Shown: positions 1-8,854 of the stretch, in pieces
Layout of the letters: each line of letters opens with the position of its first letter
How positions within the stretch are numbered: position 1 is the stretch's first letter
Assembly: GCF_004784465.1 (NCBI RefSeq)
Contig: NZ_SRRU01000012.1
Location: 1-64,000, forward strand
Direction: 5' to 3'
Source: Streptomyces griseoluteus
GTDB lineage: Bacteria > Actinomycetota > Actinomycetes > Streptomycetales > Streptomycetaceae
Length of the DNA stretch: 64,000 bases
Translations under genes and position numbers: made by a program
Notes under the pieces: model-generated
Database searches by the model: none
What the model was told of the DNA's origin: nothing
Seen by the model: only the letters and a program-made list of their open reading frames with translations

Positions 1-2
1 CT

Positions 3-500
3 CGTCCGCCGTCCTACGGGCACGACGAGGAGACGACCCGTCCGCCGTCCTACGGGCGTGACGTGGAGACGACTCGTCCGCCGTCCTACGGGCACGACGA
101 GGAGACGACCCGTCCGCCGTCCTACGGGCGTGACGTGGAGACGACTCGTCCGCCGTCCTACGGGCACGACGAGGAGACGACCCGTCCGCCGTCCTACGGC
201 CATGACGAGACGACGCCCCCTCCCTACGGCGGCAAGGAGACCACGCCGCCTCCCTACGGCGGTGAAGAAACGTCTCCTCCCCCCTACGGCGGCAAGGAGA
301 CCACCCCTCCGCCCTACGGCGGTGAAGAAACGTCTCCTCCCCCCTACGGCGGCAAGGAGACCACCACCCCTCCGCCCTACGGGGGCCACGAGACCACGCC
401 TCCTCCTTATGGTGGCGAGGAGACCACGCCTCCCCCCTATGGCGGCGAGGAGACCACTCCGCCTCCGTACGGCGGTGAGGAGAGCACGCCCCCTCCGGGA
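3..500 (+). repeat. In-frame tandem repeat array, 36-bp then about 30-bp units
   Basis: Within the surface-protein gene, positions 3 to about 200 hold six copies of a 36-bp unit, the last one codon short. They alternate between HDE and RDV variants, so a 72-bp higher-order period is present. Positions 210-500 hold about ten 27-33-bp units encoding PPPYGG plus an acidic/Thr tail. Near identity at the DNA level suggests recent unequal recombination or slippage, so copy number may vary between strains. Confidence 0.9.
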
Positions 501-641
501 GGGCACACCACTCCGCCCACCCTTCCGCACACCGGTAACAACTCGCGCATGCTGTTGGCGACTTCGGGGGCCGGTGCCGTGCTGATCGCCGCCGGAGTCC
601 TGCTGTTCCGGCGCGGCCGGACGATGTCCCGGCACCGCTGA
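3..641 (+). CDS. Repeat-rich LPXTG-type cell-wall-anchored protein, 3' part
   Basis: The gene enters from beyond the left edge, so its start and signal peptide are not seen. The visible 212 residues are almost all Pro/Tyr/Gly/Thr repeats. About six units of RPPSYGHDEETT or RPPSYGRDVETT are followed by about ten units of PPPYGGKETT type. The C-terminus has the order of a sortase substrate: LPHTG, a hydrophobic helix (ATSGAGAVLIAAGVLLF) and an Arg-rich tail (RRGRTMSRHR). The repeats probably form an extended stalk that projects the unseen N-terminal domain from peptidoglycan. A 9-bp hairpin lies just after the stop. The anchoring call is firm; the role of the protein is unknown because its functional domain lies outside the window. 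Confidence 0.85.
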   Translation, partial: RPPSYGHDEETTRPPSYGRDVETTRPPSYGHDEETTRPPSYGRDVETTRPPSYGHDEETTRPPSYGHDETTPPPYGGKETTPPPYGGEETSPPPYGGKETTPPPYGGEETSPPPYGGKETTTPPPYGGHETTPPPYGGEETTPPPYGGEETTPPPYGGEESTPPPGGHTTPPTLPHTGNNSRMLLATSGAGAVLIAAGVLLFRRGRTMSRHR

Positions 642-944
642 CCACCGGGTGCCGGACCCGAGCGCCCGGCACCCAGAGGTGACGGCGCCGTACCGCCACG
701 GCGCCGCACGCATCCTTCCGGGCCGCGTCCCGTCCGGCCGCTCACCACGCCGACGGGCCGGGAGCGGCCAGCCGGGCGGCCCCGCACGGATAACTCCGGC
801 GGGGCCTTCGCCGTTCACCCACACGGGGGCCGCGGCCACCCGCAAGCCGTAACCGCGCTGGCGAGCACCCGGTTCGTGTGACTGGGTGTCAGTACAGGCG
901 CTGATCAGGCGCTAGGGCAGGGCCGGGCGGAGGGAGGGGCCGGG
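642..944. other. Gene-free interval between surface-protein and GH26-like genes
   Basis: Apart from the hairpin at 647-674, this interval holds a second 8-bp stem-loop (778-785 with 799-806) followed by TTCG, possibly a second terminator. No convincing promoter hexamers were seen. A purine-rich ribosome binding site (GGAGGGAGG) lies just before the ATG at 945. Confidence 0.5.
647..674 (+). terminator. Hairpin after the surface-protein gene
   Basis: A perfect 9-bp stem (GGGTGCCGG with its complement) encloses a 10-nt loop, starting 6 nt after the stop codon. No U-tract follows, as is usual for streptomycete terminators. Confidence 0.6.
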
Positions 945-2201
945 ATGGCTCCACAGTGGCGCAGGACCCGGCGGGGGCGGTTGTCCCTCCTCGCCGCGGC
1001 GATCACCGTGTCGGTCGTCCTGGCCGGCCCCGGCATCGCGGCGGGACCACACCGGACGGCGCCCGAACCGGCCCCGGCCCCCACCGCGACCCCGGCGCCC
1101 CCGCCCGCCAACCAGGGACCCGACTTCGGGGCGTTCCTCGACTCCGGCCCCCTGGGGATCGCCCGGATTCCCGCGCTGAGCAACTGGCTGGGCGGCGCCG
1201 AGCTGAAGGTCGCGCACACCTATCTGCCGGGCGGGCAGTGGCGGGACATCGAGGGCCCGCCCGGCTTCCTGGAGCCCTGGGCGCACTGGCGGCGCGAGAA
1301 GGCCGACCGCACCCTCGTCCTCAACGTGCCGATGCAGGAGCGCAACGAGGAGGACCTCTCCGACGTCCAGGTACGGCTGCTGCTGAAGCAGGCCGCCGCC
1401 GGACAGTTCGACCGGCACTTCCGCGCGCTCGCCGAGAAGCTGGTCGAGCTCGGCGTGCCGGACACGGTGCTGGTGCTCGGCTGGGAGATGAACGGCATCA
1501 CCTACACCCACCGCTGCGGGCCTGACCCCGAGGCGTGGAAGGCGTACTGGAACCGGATCGTCGCCACCATGCGCGCGGTGCCGGGACAGCGGTTCCGCTT
1601 CGACTTCGCGCCCAGCAGGGGCGCGGACGCCGTGCCCTGGACCGAGTGCTACCCCGGTGACGACACCGTCGACATCATCGGCATGGACTCCTACGACCAG
1701 CCGGCCGGGATGCCCTTCGACGAGCAGATCACCGAGCCCTACGGCCTCCAGGCGCACGTCGACTTCGCCAAGGCGCACGGCAAGCCGGTCTCGTACCCGG
1801 AATGGGGGCTGTTCCGCAACGGCGACAACCCCGAGTACATGCGCCGGATGCTCGCCTGGATGGACGAACACCGCCCGCTCTACAACACCCTCACCGACTA
1901 CTGCCCGCACGGCGTCTGGCAGTGCCCGGCCAACCCGAGCGCGGCGGAGGTGTACCGGACGACCCTGTACGGGCGCACGGGGCTGACCACGCCTGCCCCG
2001 ACCCCGACCCCTCCGGTCACGCCCACGCCGAGCCCGGCGGCACCGGTGACCCCGGCCCCCGAGCCCACCCCCACCCCCACGCCCTCGTCCGGGACGAAGA
2101 CCCCCGCCGACTGCTCGGAGATGGCGATGGGGAACTGGGTGGAGTTCTGGCTCGGCGGCCGGGTCTGCCTCCGCTTCGACCGGCTGCCCGGCGCCCGCTA
2201 A
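945..2201 (+). CDS. Secreted GH26-like glycoside hydrolase
   Basis: The 418-aa protein begins with a signal peptide (Arg-rich start, hydrophobic stretch about 12-34) and a Pro/Ala linker. A (beta/alpha)8-type domain (about 60-345) resembles GH26 endo-beta-mannanase-like enzymes. The putative acid/base is E181 in GWEMNG and the putative nucleophile is E286 in YPEWGLF. A Pro/Thr linker (about 348-385) leads to a short tail with Cys390 and Cys408 that may form a disulfide. It lies convergent to the exopolysaccharide operon and may trim or release that polymer (inference from position only). Substrate cannot be read from sequence. The stop codons of this gene and the acyltransferase opposite overlap. 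Confidence 0.75.
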   Translation: MAPQWRRTRRGRLSLLAAAITVSVVLAGPGIAAGPHRTAPEPAPAPTATPAPPPANQGPDFGAFLDSGPLGIARIPALSNWLGGAELKVAHTYLPGGQWRDIEGPPGFLEPWAHWRREKADRTLVLNVPMQERNEEDLSDVQVRLLLKQAAAGQFDRHFRALAEKLVELGVPDTVLVLGWEMNGITYTHRCGPDPEAWKAYWNRIVATMRAVPGQRFRFDFAPSRGADAVPWTECYPGDDTVDIIGMDSYDQPAGMPFDEQITEPYGLQAHVDFAKAHGKPVSYPEWGLFRNGDNPEYMRRMLAWMDEHRPLYNTLTDYCPHGVWQCPANPSAAEVYRTTLYGRTGLTTPAPTPTPPVTPTPSPAAPVTPAPEPTPTPTPSSGTKTPADCSEMAMGNWVEFWLGGRVCLRFDRLPGAR

Positions 2202-3331
2202 CCGGGCCGGCGCTCGCCGAGGCGGGCCAGGGCCGCCCTGCCGTGGCGGCGGGCCGCCGCGTCGGACAGCGTGGCCGACAGCAGCGGCGCGGTGCGGCGC
2301 CGGGCCAGCAGCAGCCGCCCGCTGGGCGCCGGGTCGGGGCGCCAGTGGTGCTTGTACGGTTCGTCGCCGCGCATCAGGCTCAGGGTGCCGTGGGAGCCCT
2401 CGGCGGTGTGCGCGGCGCAGGCGTCCAGCAGTATGACGGCGACGTCCGCCTTGCGTTCGCGCAGCGAGGGGTGGGCCCCGTAGAGGTAGCCGCCCGCGAG
2501 GCTCGGGGAGAGCAGCGTGAGGTCGACGGCGACCACCTCCTCGCCGATGCGGAACTCGGTGACGACCGCGTCCCCGGAGCGCACCATCGGCTCCACCGCG
2601 CGCACCAGGTGCTCCTTGAAGCGGGGCCGCAGATGCTCGGGCGTCACCTTGCGGCCCTGCCACTGGAGCCGGTGCAGCTCCAGCAGCCGGGCCACCGCGG
2701 CCTCCGCCTCACCGGGACCGGCCGTGCGCCGGGCCACCCCGAGCGCGGACAGCTTGCGCAGCTTGGCCCGTACCCGCTGGGCCTTTTGGGACGGCAGCCG
2801 GGTGAGCAGCTCGTCCATCGGCACCGGGGGCAGCTCCAGGCAGAGGGAGTCCGGCACGCGTCGGCGCGGTCCGGGCCAGCGGTCGTAGACGCGCTCCGCC
2901 GCGCCCCCGGCGCGTACCTCGCGCAGGTCGATCAGGGCGGTGCGGGCGGCCGTCCACAGGGCGTCGGTCAGGGCCGCGAGGGCGCGGCCGTCGTCGGCGT
3001 CGTCGAGCAGGACGTCGCCGTAGTCGGAGACCGTGCCGCCCAGCGGGACCAGCGCGGGGAAGGGGCGGCGGGCGAGGGTGAGGGGGGCGGCGGCTAGCAG
3101 GTCGCGGCCGGAGCGGACCAGCAGGACGCGGAGCCTGCCGGGCCTGCCGTACGACTGCCACCAGGAGTGCAGCCAGGCGTGGCTCTGGAACGGGGTCGCG
3201 GTGGCGCAGTGCCGGTGCAGGCGGCCCCAGGCGGGGGCGAGGGCGGCGAACGCCATGTCGTCGGTCAGAAGTTGGGTGGTGAGCGCGGGACGCGCGAAGG
3301 TTGCGGGGCGCGCCGCGTACGTCGCCGTCAC
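2198..3331 (-). CDS. CelD/BcsL-type GNAT acyltransferase of the exopolysaccharide operon
   Basis: The 377-aa protein fits the GNAT/FemAB-like family named after CelD/BcsL, found in bacterial polysaccharide operons. An N-terminal half with an aromatic WLHSWW segment is followed by a GNAT fold in which substrate and acyl-CoA would bind (GGYLYGAHPSLRERKAD region). It is probably cytoplasmic and may decorate sugar precursors with acyl or aminoacyl groups. The GTG start overlaps the upstream stop as GTGA, so it is translationally coupled as the last gene of the operon. Its substrate is not predictable. Confidence 0.7.
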   Translation of the reverse strand: MTATYAARPATFARPALTTQLLTDDMAFAALAPAWGRLHRHCATATPFQSHAWLHSWWQSYGRPGRLRVLLVRSGRDLLAAAPLTLARRPFPALVPLGGTVSDYGDVLLDDADDGRALAALTDALWTAARTALIDLREVRAGGAAERVYDRWPGPRRRVPDSLCLELPPVPMDELLTRLPSQKAQRVRAKLRKLSALGVARRTAGPGEAEAAVARLLELHRLQWQGRKVTPEHLRPRFKEHLVRAVEPMVRSGDAVVTEFRIGEEVVAVDLTLLSPSLAGGYLYGAHPSLRERKADVAVILLDACAAHTAEGSHGTLSLMRGDEPYKHHWRPDPAPSGRLLLARRRTAPLLSATLSDAAARRHGRAALARLGERRPG

Positions 3332-3984
3332 AGCCGGCTGTGGACGTCGACGGCGACGGCCGGGCCGGGCAGCGGGGCCGAGAGCGCGGTGTCGGGTTCC
3401 TCCCGGCGTCCCGGCCGGACCAGCAGCGCGAGCCCGCCGAGCAGCCCGCCCGCGCCCGCGCCGACCAGCGTGGTCACCCCGGCCGACGCCGAGGACGGCT
3501 CGGTCGGCCGCACCGCGCGGGAGAACTGGAGCAGCTCGACGTGCGTGGCCTTCCTGCTCGCGTCGGCCTGCTGGGCGAGCGCGGCGGCGACCGCGTTGGC
3601 CATGGCGGCGGCCTGCGCCGGCTGCCGGGAGGTGGCGGAGACGGCGACCATCGGGGCGTCCGGCGAGGTGGCCGTGCGCACGCTCTCGGCCAGGGTGCTC
3701 ACCGGCACCCCGGCCCGCGCCTGCGCCTCGGCGAGCACGGTGGGCTGGGTGGCGACCCTGCCGTACGCCTGGGCGAAGCCGAGTGCGGTGGAGGTGTCCG
3801 AGCGCTCGGCGGGGACGGCGATGACATAGCTGGTCGCCGTGTAAGCGGGGGCCTTGAGCAGGCCGTACCCGCCGCCGATCAGCCCGCCCGCGACGACCCC
3901 GGCGGCCACCAGCGACCAGGGCGGCAGGGCACGGGAGCCCGGCAGACGGCCGGTGCGGCGGCGCCGGTTGGGATTCTCGGTCAT
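3328..3984 (-). CDS. Wzz-like polysaccharide chain-length/co-polymerase protein
   Basis: The 218-aa protein has the Wzz/tyrosine-kinase-adaptor layout. It has a basic N-terminus (NPNRRRRTGR), TM1 at about 22-42, an extracytoplasmic alanine-rich helical region, then TM2 (about 175-197, GVTTLVGAGAGGLLGGLALL) and a short tail. Such proteins set polymer length with the Wzy polymerase. There is no cytoplasmic kinase domain. The ATG at 3984 overlaps the preceding glycosyltransferase stop (ATGA). Confidence 0.72.
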   Translation of the reverse strand: MTENPNRRRRTGRLPGSRALPPWSLVAAGVVAGGLIGGGYGLLKAPAYTATSYVIAVPAERSDTSTALGFAQAYGRVATQPTVLAEAQARAGVPVSTLAESVRTATSPDAPMVAVSATSRQPAQAAAMANAVAAALAQQADASRKATHVELLQFSRAVRPTEPSSASAGVTTLVGAGAGGLLGGLALLVRPGRREEPDTALSAPLPGPAVAVDVHSRL

Positions 3985-5141
3985 GAGGGGCTGCCTCCGT
4001 GAGGGTGTCGGGGCGAGGGGACCGTACGGGTGAGCGCCGAGGTGTAGACGTCCATCAGCCGGGCGGCGCTGCGGGTGATGCAGTAGTGACGGGCCGCCTC
4101 CGGGACGGTGCGCGGACCCGGCCCGGCGGCGCGGACCCCGGCGAGCGCGGCGGCGTACGCGTCGGCGCCCCCGCGTACGCGGACGGCGTCGGGGGCGGCC
4201 TCGGGCGGCAGGTCCTCCACGGCGGGGCAGGAGGCGTAGCGCACCGGGAGGCCGGCCGCCAGCGCCTCGACGACGGCCAGCCCGAACGCCTCCTCCGGGG
4301 AGGGGGCGGCGAGCACGTCCATCGCGGAGGTCAGTGCGGGCAGATCGGGACCGGTCGAGCCGTCGGGGAGGCCGGGGACCTCGCCGGTGAACAGCACCCG
4401 GTCCAAGACTCCGGCTGCGGCGGCGGTGCGGCGGAGTGCGCCTTCTTCGGGTCCACCTCCGACGAGCAACAGGTGGCAGTCGGGCGGCAGTTGAGCGAGG
4501 GCCTCGATCGAGATGCCGAACCGCTTGCCGGGGGCCAGCCGTCCGATGCCGCCGATCACGAACGCGTCGCCGGGGATGCCCAGTCGGGCGCGGACGCGCG
4601 CCCGCCGCTCCGGGTCGAAGCGGAAGGGCTCCAGATCGATGCCGTTGGGGACGACCGCGATACGCGGCTCCGGTACGCCCCAGCGGGTCAGGCGGGCGGC
4701 GACCGTGGGGGAGACGGCGACCGTCGAGCGGCCCAGACGTTCCCCGGCCAGATACAGCGCGCGTACACCCGAGTTGAGCGGGCGTCCCTCCATCTGGGAG
4801 TCGCCCAGGGAGTGTTCGGTGGCGACCACCGCGCGCACGCCCGCCAGCCGTGCCGCCAGCCGGCCGTAGAGACAGGCCCGGTACAGGTGGGTGTGGACCA
4901 GGTCGTAGCGGCCGCGCCGGATCAGCCGGGCCAGCCGGGGCAGTGCGGCCAGATCCCGGTTGCCGCCCATGGCGAGGTCGGCCACCCGCACCCCGTCGGC
5001 CCGCAGTCCGGCCGCCACCGGGCCGGGGTTGGTCAGCGTGACCACGTCGCACTCGACGGACAGGTGGCGCAGCAGAAGCCGCAGTTGCTGCTCGGCGCCC
5101 CCCACTCCGAGGCCGGTGATGATGTGCAGCGCCCGCATCAC
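3981..5141 (-). CDS. GT4-family glycosyltransferase
   Basis: The 386-aa retaining glycosyltransferase has a GT-B fold. The N-terminal acceptor domain has the glycine-rich loop GLGVGGAEQQL. The C-terminal nucleotide-sugar domain has the GGIGRLAPGKRFG segment and the EX7E-like stretch SPEEAFGLAVVEALAAG typical of GT4. It should add a sugar to the undecaprenyl-linked exopolysaccharide repeat unit on the inner face of the membrane. The start is GTG 5141 or ATG 5138; both overlap the upstream stop. Donor sugar unknown. Confidence 0.82.
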   Translation of the reverse strand: MMRALHIITGLGVGGAEQQLRLLLRHLSVECDVVTLTNPGPVAAGLRADGVRVADLAMGGNRDLAALPRLARLIRRGRYDLVHTHLYRACLYGRLAARLAGVRAVVATEHSLGDSQMEGRPLNSGVRALYLAGERLGRSTVAVSPTVAARLTRWGVPEPRIAVVPNGIDLEPFRFDPERRARVRARLGIPGDAFVIGGIGRLAPGKRFGISIEALAQLPPDCHLLLVGGGPEEGALRRTAAAAGVLDRVLFTGEVPGLPDGSTGPDLPALTSAMDVLAAPSPEEAFGLAVVEALAAGLPVRYASCPAVEDLPPEAAPDAVRVRGGADAYAAALAGVRAAGPGPRTVPEAARHYCITRSAARLMDVYTSALTRTVPSPRHPHGGSPS

Positions 5142-5911
5142 AGCCCCGCCACGGGTCGGCGGCGCAGCCGGTGCAACCGGTACTTCAGGAACAGCCGCAG
5201 GGCGTTGTCGTTCTGCCCCACATGCACGCGGGGCAGCGCGTGCGGGCCGCTCAGCTCGCCGGGGTCGATGGCGCAGGCGTAGCCGTAACCGGCCGCCCGT
5301 ACGGCCTCGACCACGCGCCCGTCGAGCGTGCCGTACGGGTAGCAGAAGCCCCGGACCGGGGCGCCGGTCAGCTCGGTCAGCAGGGCTCGGCTGTCACTGA
5401 CTTCGGCGTGCAGGACGGCGTCGTCGGCGCGGGTGAGGTCGACGTGGGTCAGACCGTGCGAGCCGATCTCCACCCCGGCCCGGTGGGCCTCGCGCACGGT
5501 GTCGGTGGTCAGCAGGGGCTTGCGCGGGCCGAGCGGGTCCCAGGTGTTCTCGCCGCCGAGCCGGCCGGGGAGCACGAACAGGGTGGCCGTGCACTCCCAG
5601 CGGGCCAGCAGCGGCAGCGCGTCGGTGAGGAAGTCGGCGTATCCGTCGTCGAAGGTGAGCCCGACCAGACCGCGCGCGGCGCCCCGCGCGCGGGCGGCCA
5701 GCAGCTCGCCCACCGACACGCCCCGCAGCCCCCGCCCGCGCAGCCAGCGCAGCTGGCGTTCCAGCCGGGCCGGGGTGACGGTGACGCGGTACGGGTCGTC
5801 GGAGCAGTCGCCGACCGAGTGGTACATGGCGATCCACGGGACGGGACCGCCTCGGCCCGGCCGGGGGGAGCCGGTGCGGAGGACGGACGCGGACTCAACG
5901 GAAGACGGCAT
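5138..5911 (-). CDS. Polysaccharide deacetylase (CE4/NodB fold)
   Basis: The 257-aa protein carries CE4 motifs: TFDDGYADF (catalytic Asp and metal-binding Asp) and SHGLTH (metal-binding His pair), plus FCYPYG. There is no clear signal peptide, though the N-terminus is uncertain. The enzyme should remove N- or O-acetyl groups from the polymer or its precursor. Its first 17 nt overlap the end of the flippase gene. Its presence predicts an amino-sugar-containing, at least partly deacetylated polysaccharide (inference). Confidence 0.85.
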   Translation of the reverse strand: MPSSVESASVLRTGSPRPGRGGPVPWIAMYHSVGDCSDDPYRVTVTPARLERQLRWLRGRGLRGVSVGELLAARARGAARGLVGLTFDDGYADFLTDALPLLARWECTATLFVLPGRLGGENTWDPLGPRKPLLTTDTVREAHRAGVEIGSHGLTHVDLTRADDAVLHAEVSDSRALLTELTGAPVRGFCYPYGTLDGRVVEAVRAAGYGYACAIDPGELSGPHALPRVHVGQNDNALRLFLKYRLHRLRRRPVAGL

Positions 5912-7553
5912 GAGCGAGCCTTCGGGTGTGGGTGCGTACGGAACGGAGGGCGGGTGCGAAGCCCTGGGCGCCCAGGGCCCAGCCGAGCAGGACGAAGACG
6001 GTGATCACGGTGAGACCCCCGGCGGCGAGCCCCGCGAGCGCGCCCAGAGGCTGGCTCGCGGCCCAGGCCCCGGCGAGGGCGGCCCCGAGCGCGGCCCCGG
6101 CCGGGCGGCCCAGCTCCCGCAGGACGTGCCGGGTACGGATCGGCACCCCGCGCCGCCTGCCGTGCCGGGGGCCGCGCATGCCGGAGAGCAGCAGGGCGGC
6201 GGTGAGGGTGATGCCGGTGGCGTTGGCGGCGGCGATGCCGGTCACGCCCCGGGTGCCGACGGTGGCCGCGCCTATGACGCAGGTGGCGAACACCCCGGCG
6301 GACATGACGCCGAGCGGGTACCAGGTGGGGCGGCCCGCCGAGAAGTAGGAGCGGACCAGGACACCGGTGAGGGTCTGGCCGAGCAGACCGAGGGCGTACA
6401 CCCGCATCACGCTCGCCGTGGCCGCCGTGTCCTGGGGGGTGAACGCGCCGCGCTGGAAGAGGAGGTGGACGATCTGCGGGGCGCAGGCCACGACCGCCGC
6501 CGTGCCGAGCAGCACCAGCCCGGAGGCGACCGCGAGGTCCCGTTCCACCCGGACCCGGGCGCGCTCGGTGTCGCCCTCGGCGAGCGCCCGCGCGACCACC
6601 GGGAAGGTGATCGTGCAGAGCATCATCGACATGGTCATGGGGATCTGGGCGATCTTCTGGGCGTAGTTCAGGTGCGAGATGGCTCCGGAGGGCAGGCTGG
6701 AGGCGAGGAACCGTTCGATCAGCACCTGGGACTGCCGGCACAGCGCGAACAGCAGCACGGTCGCCATCAGCGGCAGGTTCACCGAGTGCGGCTTGGCGGA
6801 AGGGAGCTCCGGCGTCGGTTCCGCCGTATGGCGATTGCGTAACCGCCCGACCAGGAAGGGCAGTTGGGTGAGGATCATCAGCACCCCGCCCGCCGCGACC
6901 CCGAACGCGGCCGACCGCACCCCCCACACCCCGCCGAGCGCGAACATCGCCGTGACGATGCCCGCGTTGTACGCGACGTAGATCGCGGCCGGGGCCAGGA
7001 AGCGGCGGTGGGCGCGCAGGGCCGCGCTGAAGTAGCCGGCGAGTCCGAAGGTGAGGACGCAGGTCGCGGTGAGGCGGGTGCAGTCCACGGCGAGCGCCGG
7101 GTCGGGCAGGCCGGGCGCGAGTACCTGGACGAGCTGCGGAGCGCCGAGCACCAGCACCGCCCCCACCACGGTGAAGGCCAGTGTCAACCGGGGCAGCGTC
7201 CCCCGGACCAGGGCCCGTACGGGGTCTCCCGGAGCGCCCTGCGCACGGCGGGCCAGCGCCATGCTGAACGCCGGGATCAGCGCGAAGGCCAGCCCGTCCT
7301 CGATCAGCAGGGTGGCCGCGAACTCGGGCACCGTCCAGGCGACCAGGAAGGCGTCCGTGTCCCGCCCGGCCCCGAACAGTTGGGCCAGCGACTGGTCCCG
7401 GACCAGCCCGAGCACGGCACCGGCGGCGGACAGGGAGGCGGTCAGCAGGGCGGCGCGGGCGAGGAACCGCCCGGTCACCGGGGCGTGTTCGGGCTCGGTC
7501 GGCGGGGGCTGCCGGGTCGTCGTCCCCGGTCCCGGAGCGGGCGTCAGCGTCAT
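5895..7553 (-). CDS. MurJ/MviN-like lipid-linked oligosaccharide flippase
   Basis: The 552-aa MOP-superfamily membrane protein has about 12-14 hydrophobic segments. The N-terminal stretch (ASLSAAGAVLGLVRDQSLA then FGAGRDTDAFLVAW) is the hallmark of MurJ/MviN. In this operon it takes the place of a Wzx flippase and should move the lipid-linked repeat unit outward. The housekeeping MurJ is presumably elsewhere. The ATG at 7553 overlaps the upstream stop (ATGA), while an upstream in-frame extension runs antisense-like through neighbouring genes and is not coding. Confidence 0.82.
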   Translation of the reverse strand: MTLTPAPGPGTTTRQPPPTEPEHAPVTGRFLARAALLTASLSAAGAVLGLVRDQSLAQLFGAGRDTDAFLVAWTVPEFAATLLIEDGLAFALIPAFSMALARRAQGAPGDPVRALVRGTLPRLTLAFTVVGAVLVLGAPQLVQVLAPGLPDPALAVDCTRLTATCVLTFGLAGYFSAALRAHRRFLAPAAIYVAYNAGIVTAMFALGGVWGVRSAAFGVAAGGVLMILTQLPFLVGRLRNRHTAEPTPELPSAKPHSVNLPLMATVLLFALCRQSQVLIERFLASSLPSGAISHLNYAQKIAQIPMTMSMMLCTITFPVVARALAEGDTERARVRVERDLAVASGLVLLGTAAVVACAPQIVHLLFQRGAFTPQDTAATASVMRVYALGLLGQTLTGVLVRSYFSAGRPTWYPLGVMSAGVFATCVIGAATVGTRGVTGIAAANATGITLTAALLLSGMRGPRHGRRRGVPIRTRHVLRELGRPAGAALGAALAGAWAASQPLGALAGLAAGGLTVITVFVLLGWALGAQGFAPALRSVRTHTRRLAHAVFR

Positions 7554-8851
7554 CGCGCGCCCTCCGGGCCCGTGCCGGCCAGGGCCCACCACGCCACCAG
7601 GCCCAGGCACACCGCCGTCAGCACGGTGGAGGGGCCGCCGATGTCGGCGTACACGAAGTCCACGAGCTGCCAGAGCAGCAGGCCGCAGCCGATCAGCGCA
7701 CAGTCCAGGCCCCGGCCCGTACGGCGGGCGGCCCGCAGGCCGCGCAGGCCGAGCACCAGCATCGCCAGCCAGCCGCCCGCCAGGCACAGCAGGCCGATCA
7801 GGCCCTGCTCGGCGAGGACCAGCAGATACATGTTGTGCGGGGACAGCAGCGGCTGCCTGCGGAAGCCGACGCCCGCGCCCTCGGTGTCGCTGCCCGAGGA
7901 CAGCGCGAGCGAGGCGTGGCCGTCCCGGTACTCCGGGAAGCCCTTCAGCCCCACCCCGGTCAGCGGGTGTTCGCGCCACATGCCGGTGGCCGCCGCCCAC
8001 ATGGTGTACCGGTCGGTGACCGACTGGTCGGGGGCGTCGGTGACCTTGGTGATGCTGTCGATCCGCTCCTGGAGCATCGCCGTGCCCACCCCGACACCGC
8101 CCACCAGCACCACCCCGGCCGCGACCACCACGGCGCCCACCTTGAGCGCCCGGCGGACCCCGGCCAGCAACAGTTGCGCGGTGAGGGTGACGGCGGTGGC
8201 GATCCACGCCCCCCGGCTGAAGGAGAGCGCCAGCGGCACCAGCAGCGCCAGCGCGCACCCGGCCGCGACCACCCGCTCCCGCACCGGCGCCTTCCCCAGC
8301 GCCAGCCCCACCGCGCACAGCAGCCCGAACGCCACCACGGTGGCCATCCCCATCACGTCGTACGGCCCGAAGGTGCCGACCGCGCGGATCATCCGGCCCT
8401 GGTACGAGGCACCGGTACCGGTGGCGTACTGCTTCACGCCGACCGCGCCCTGCCAGAGCGCGAGGCCCACCAGCGCCCAGGCCAGCAGCCGGAAGTCCCG
8501 GCGGTCGCGGATCAGGAGGAGCACGGCGGCCGGGACCAGGACGAAGACCTGGAGGTAGCGGCCGAGTCCGGCGAGGCCGGCGCCCAGGGAGGCGGCGCCC
8601 ATCGCGGCGAGCGCCGCCCCGGCCACCGGCAGCCCCAGCACCAGCGCGGCCCTGGCGGACAGCGGACGGGCCCGCTCCCGCAGCAGCCGCACCAGGCAGG
8701 CGCCGACGACCAGCGCGGACGCCGCGTCGGCCGGGCCCGCGCCACCCCCCTCGCTGGAGGAGAGGGGCAGCGCCAGCAGGACGAGCACGGCGAGCACCGG
8801 CAGCAGCGGGGACCAGTGCCGGGGGCGGCCGAGCGGCAGCGCGAGGCTCAT
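7550..8851 (-). CDS. O-antigen ligase/Wzy-type polysaccharide polymerase
   Basis: The 433-aa polytopic membrane protein has roughly 10-12 TM segments and the Wzy_C signature region, a large outer loop containing HPLTGVGLKGFPEY followed by SPHNMYLLVLAEQG. The conserved His of the latter is typical of WaaL/Wzy ligases and polymerases. It should polymerise or attach repeat units delivered by the MurJ-like flippase. Polymerase and ligase cannot be told apart by sequence. It sits 3 nt downstream of the sugar transferase gene. Confidence 0.8.
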   Translation of the reverse strand: MSLALPLGRPRHWSPLLPVLAVLVLLALPLSSSEGGGAGPADAASALVVGACLVRLLRERARPLSARAALVLGLPVAGAALAAMGAASLGAGLAGLGRYLQVFVLVPAAVLLLIRDRRDFRLLAWALVGLALWQGAVGVKQYATGTGASYQGRMIRAVGTFGPYDVMGMATVVAFGLLCAVGLALGKAPVRERVVAAGCALALLVPLALSFSRGAWIATAVTLTAQLLLAGVRRALKVGAVVVAAGVVLVGGVGVGTAMLQERIDSITKVTDAPDQSVTDRYTMWAAATGMWREHPLTGVGLKGFPEYRDGHASLALSSGSDTEGAGVGFRRQPLLSPHNMYLLVLAEQGLIGLLCLAGGWLAMLVLGLRGLRAARRTGRGLDCALIGCGLLLWQLVDFVYADIGGPSTVLTAVCLGLVAWWALAGTGPEGAR

Positions 8852-8854
8852 CCG

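Noticed and set aside
3..500. CRISPR array
   Set aside because: The repeats are contiguous and in frame, without unique spacers, and end in an LPHTG anchor; they are coding tandem repeats.
5895..7553. Housekeeping MurJ gene
   Set aside because: It lies inside a tightly overlapping polysaccharide operon; a dedicated flippase role fits better, and the essential mviN is usually near the chromosomal ends of the parAB/trxA region in this genus.
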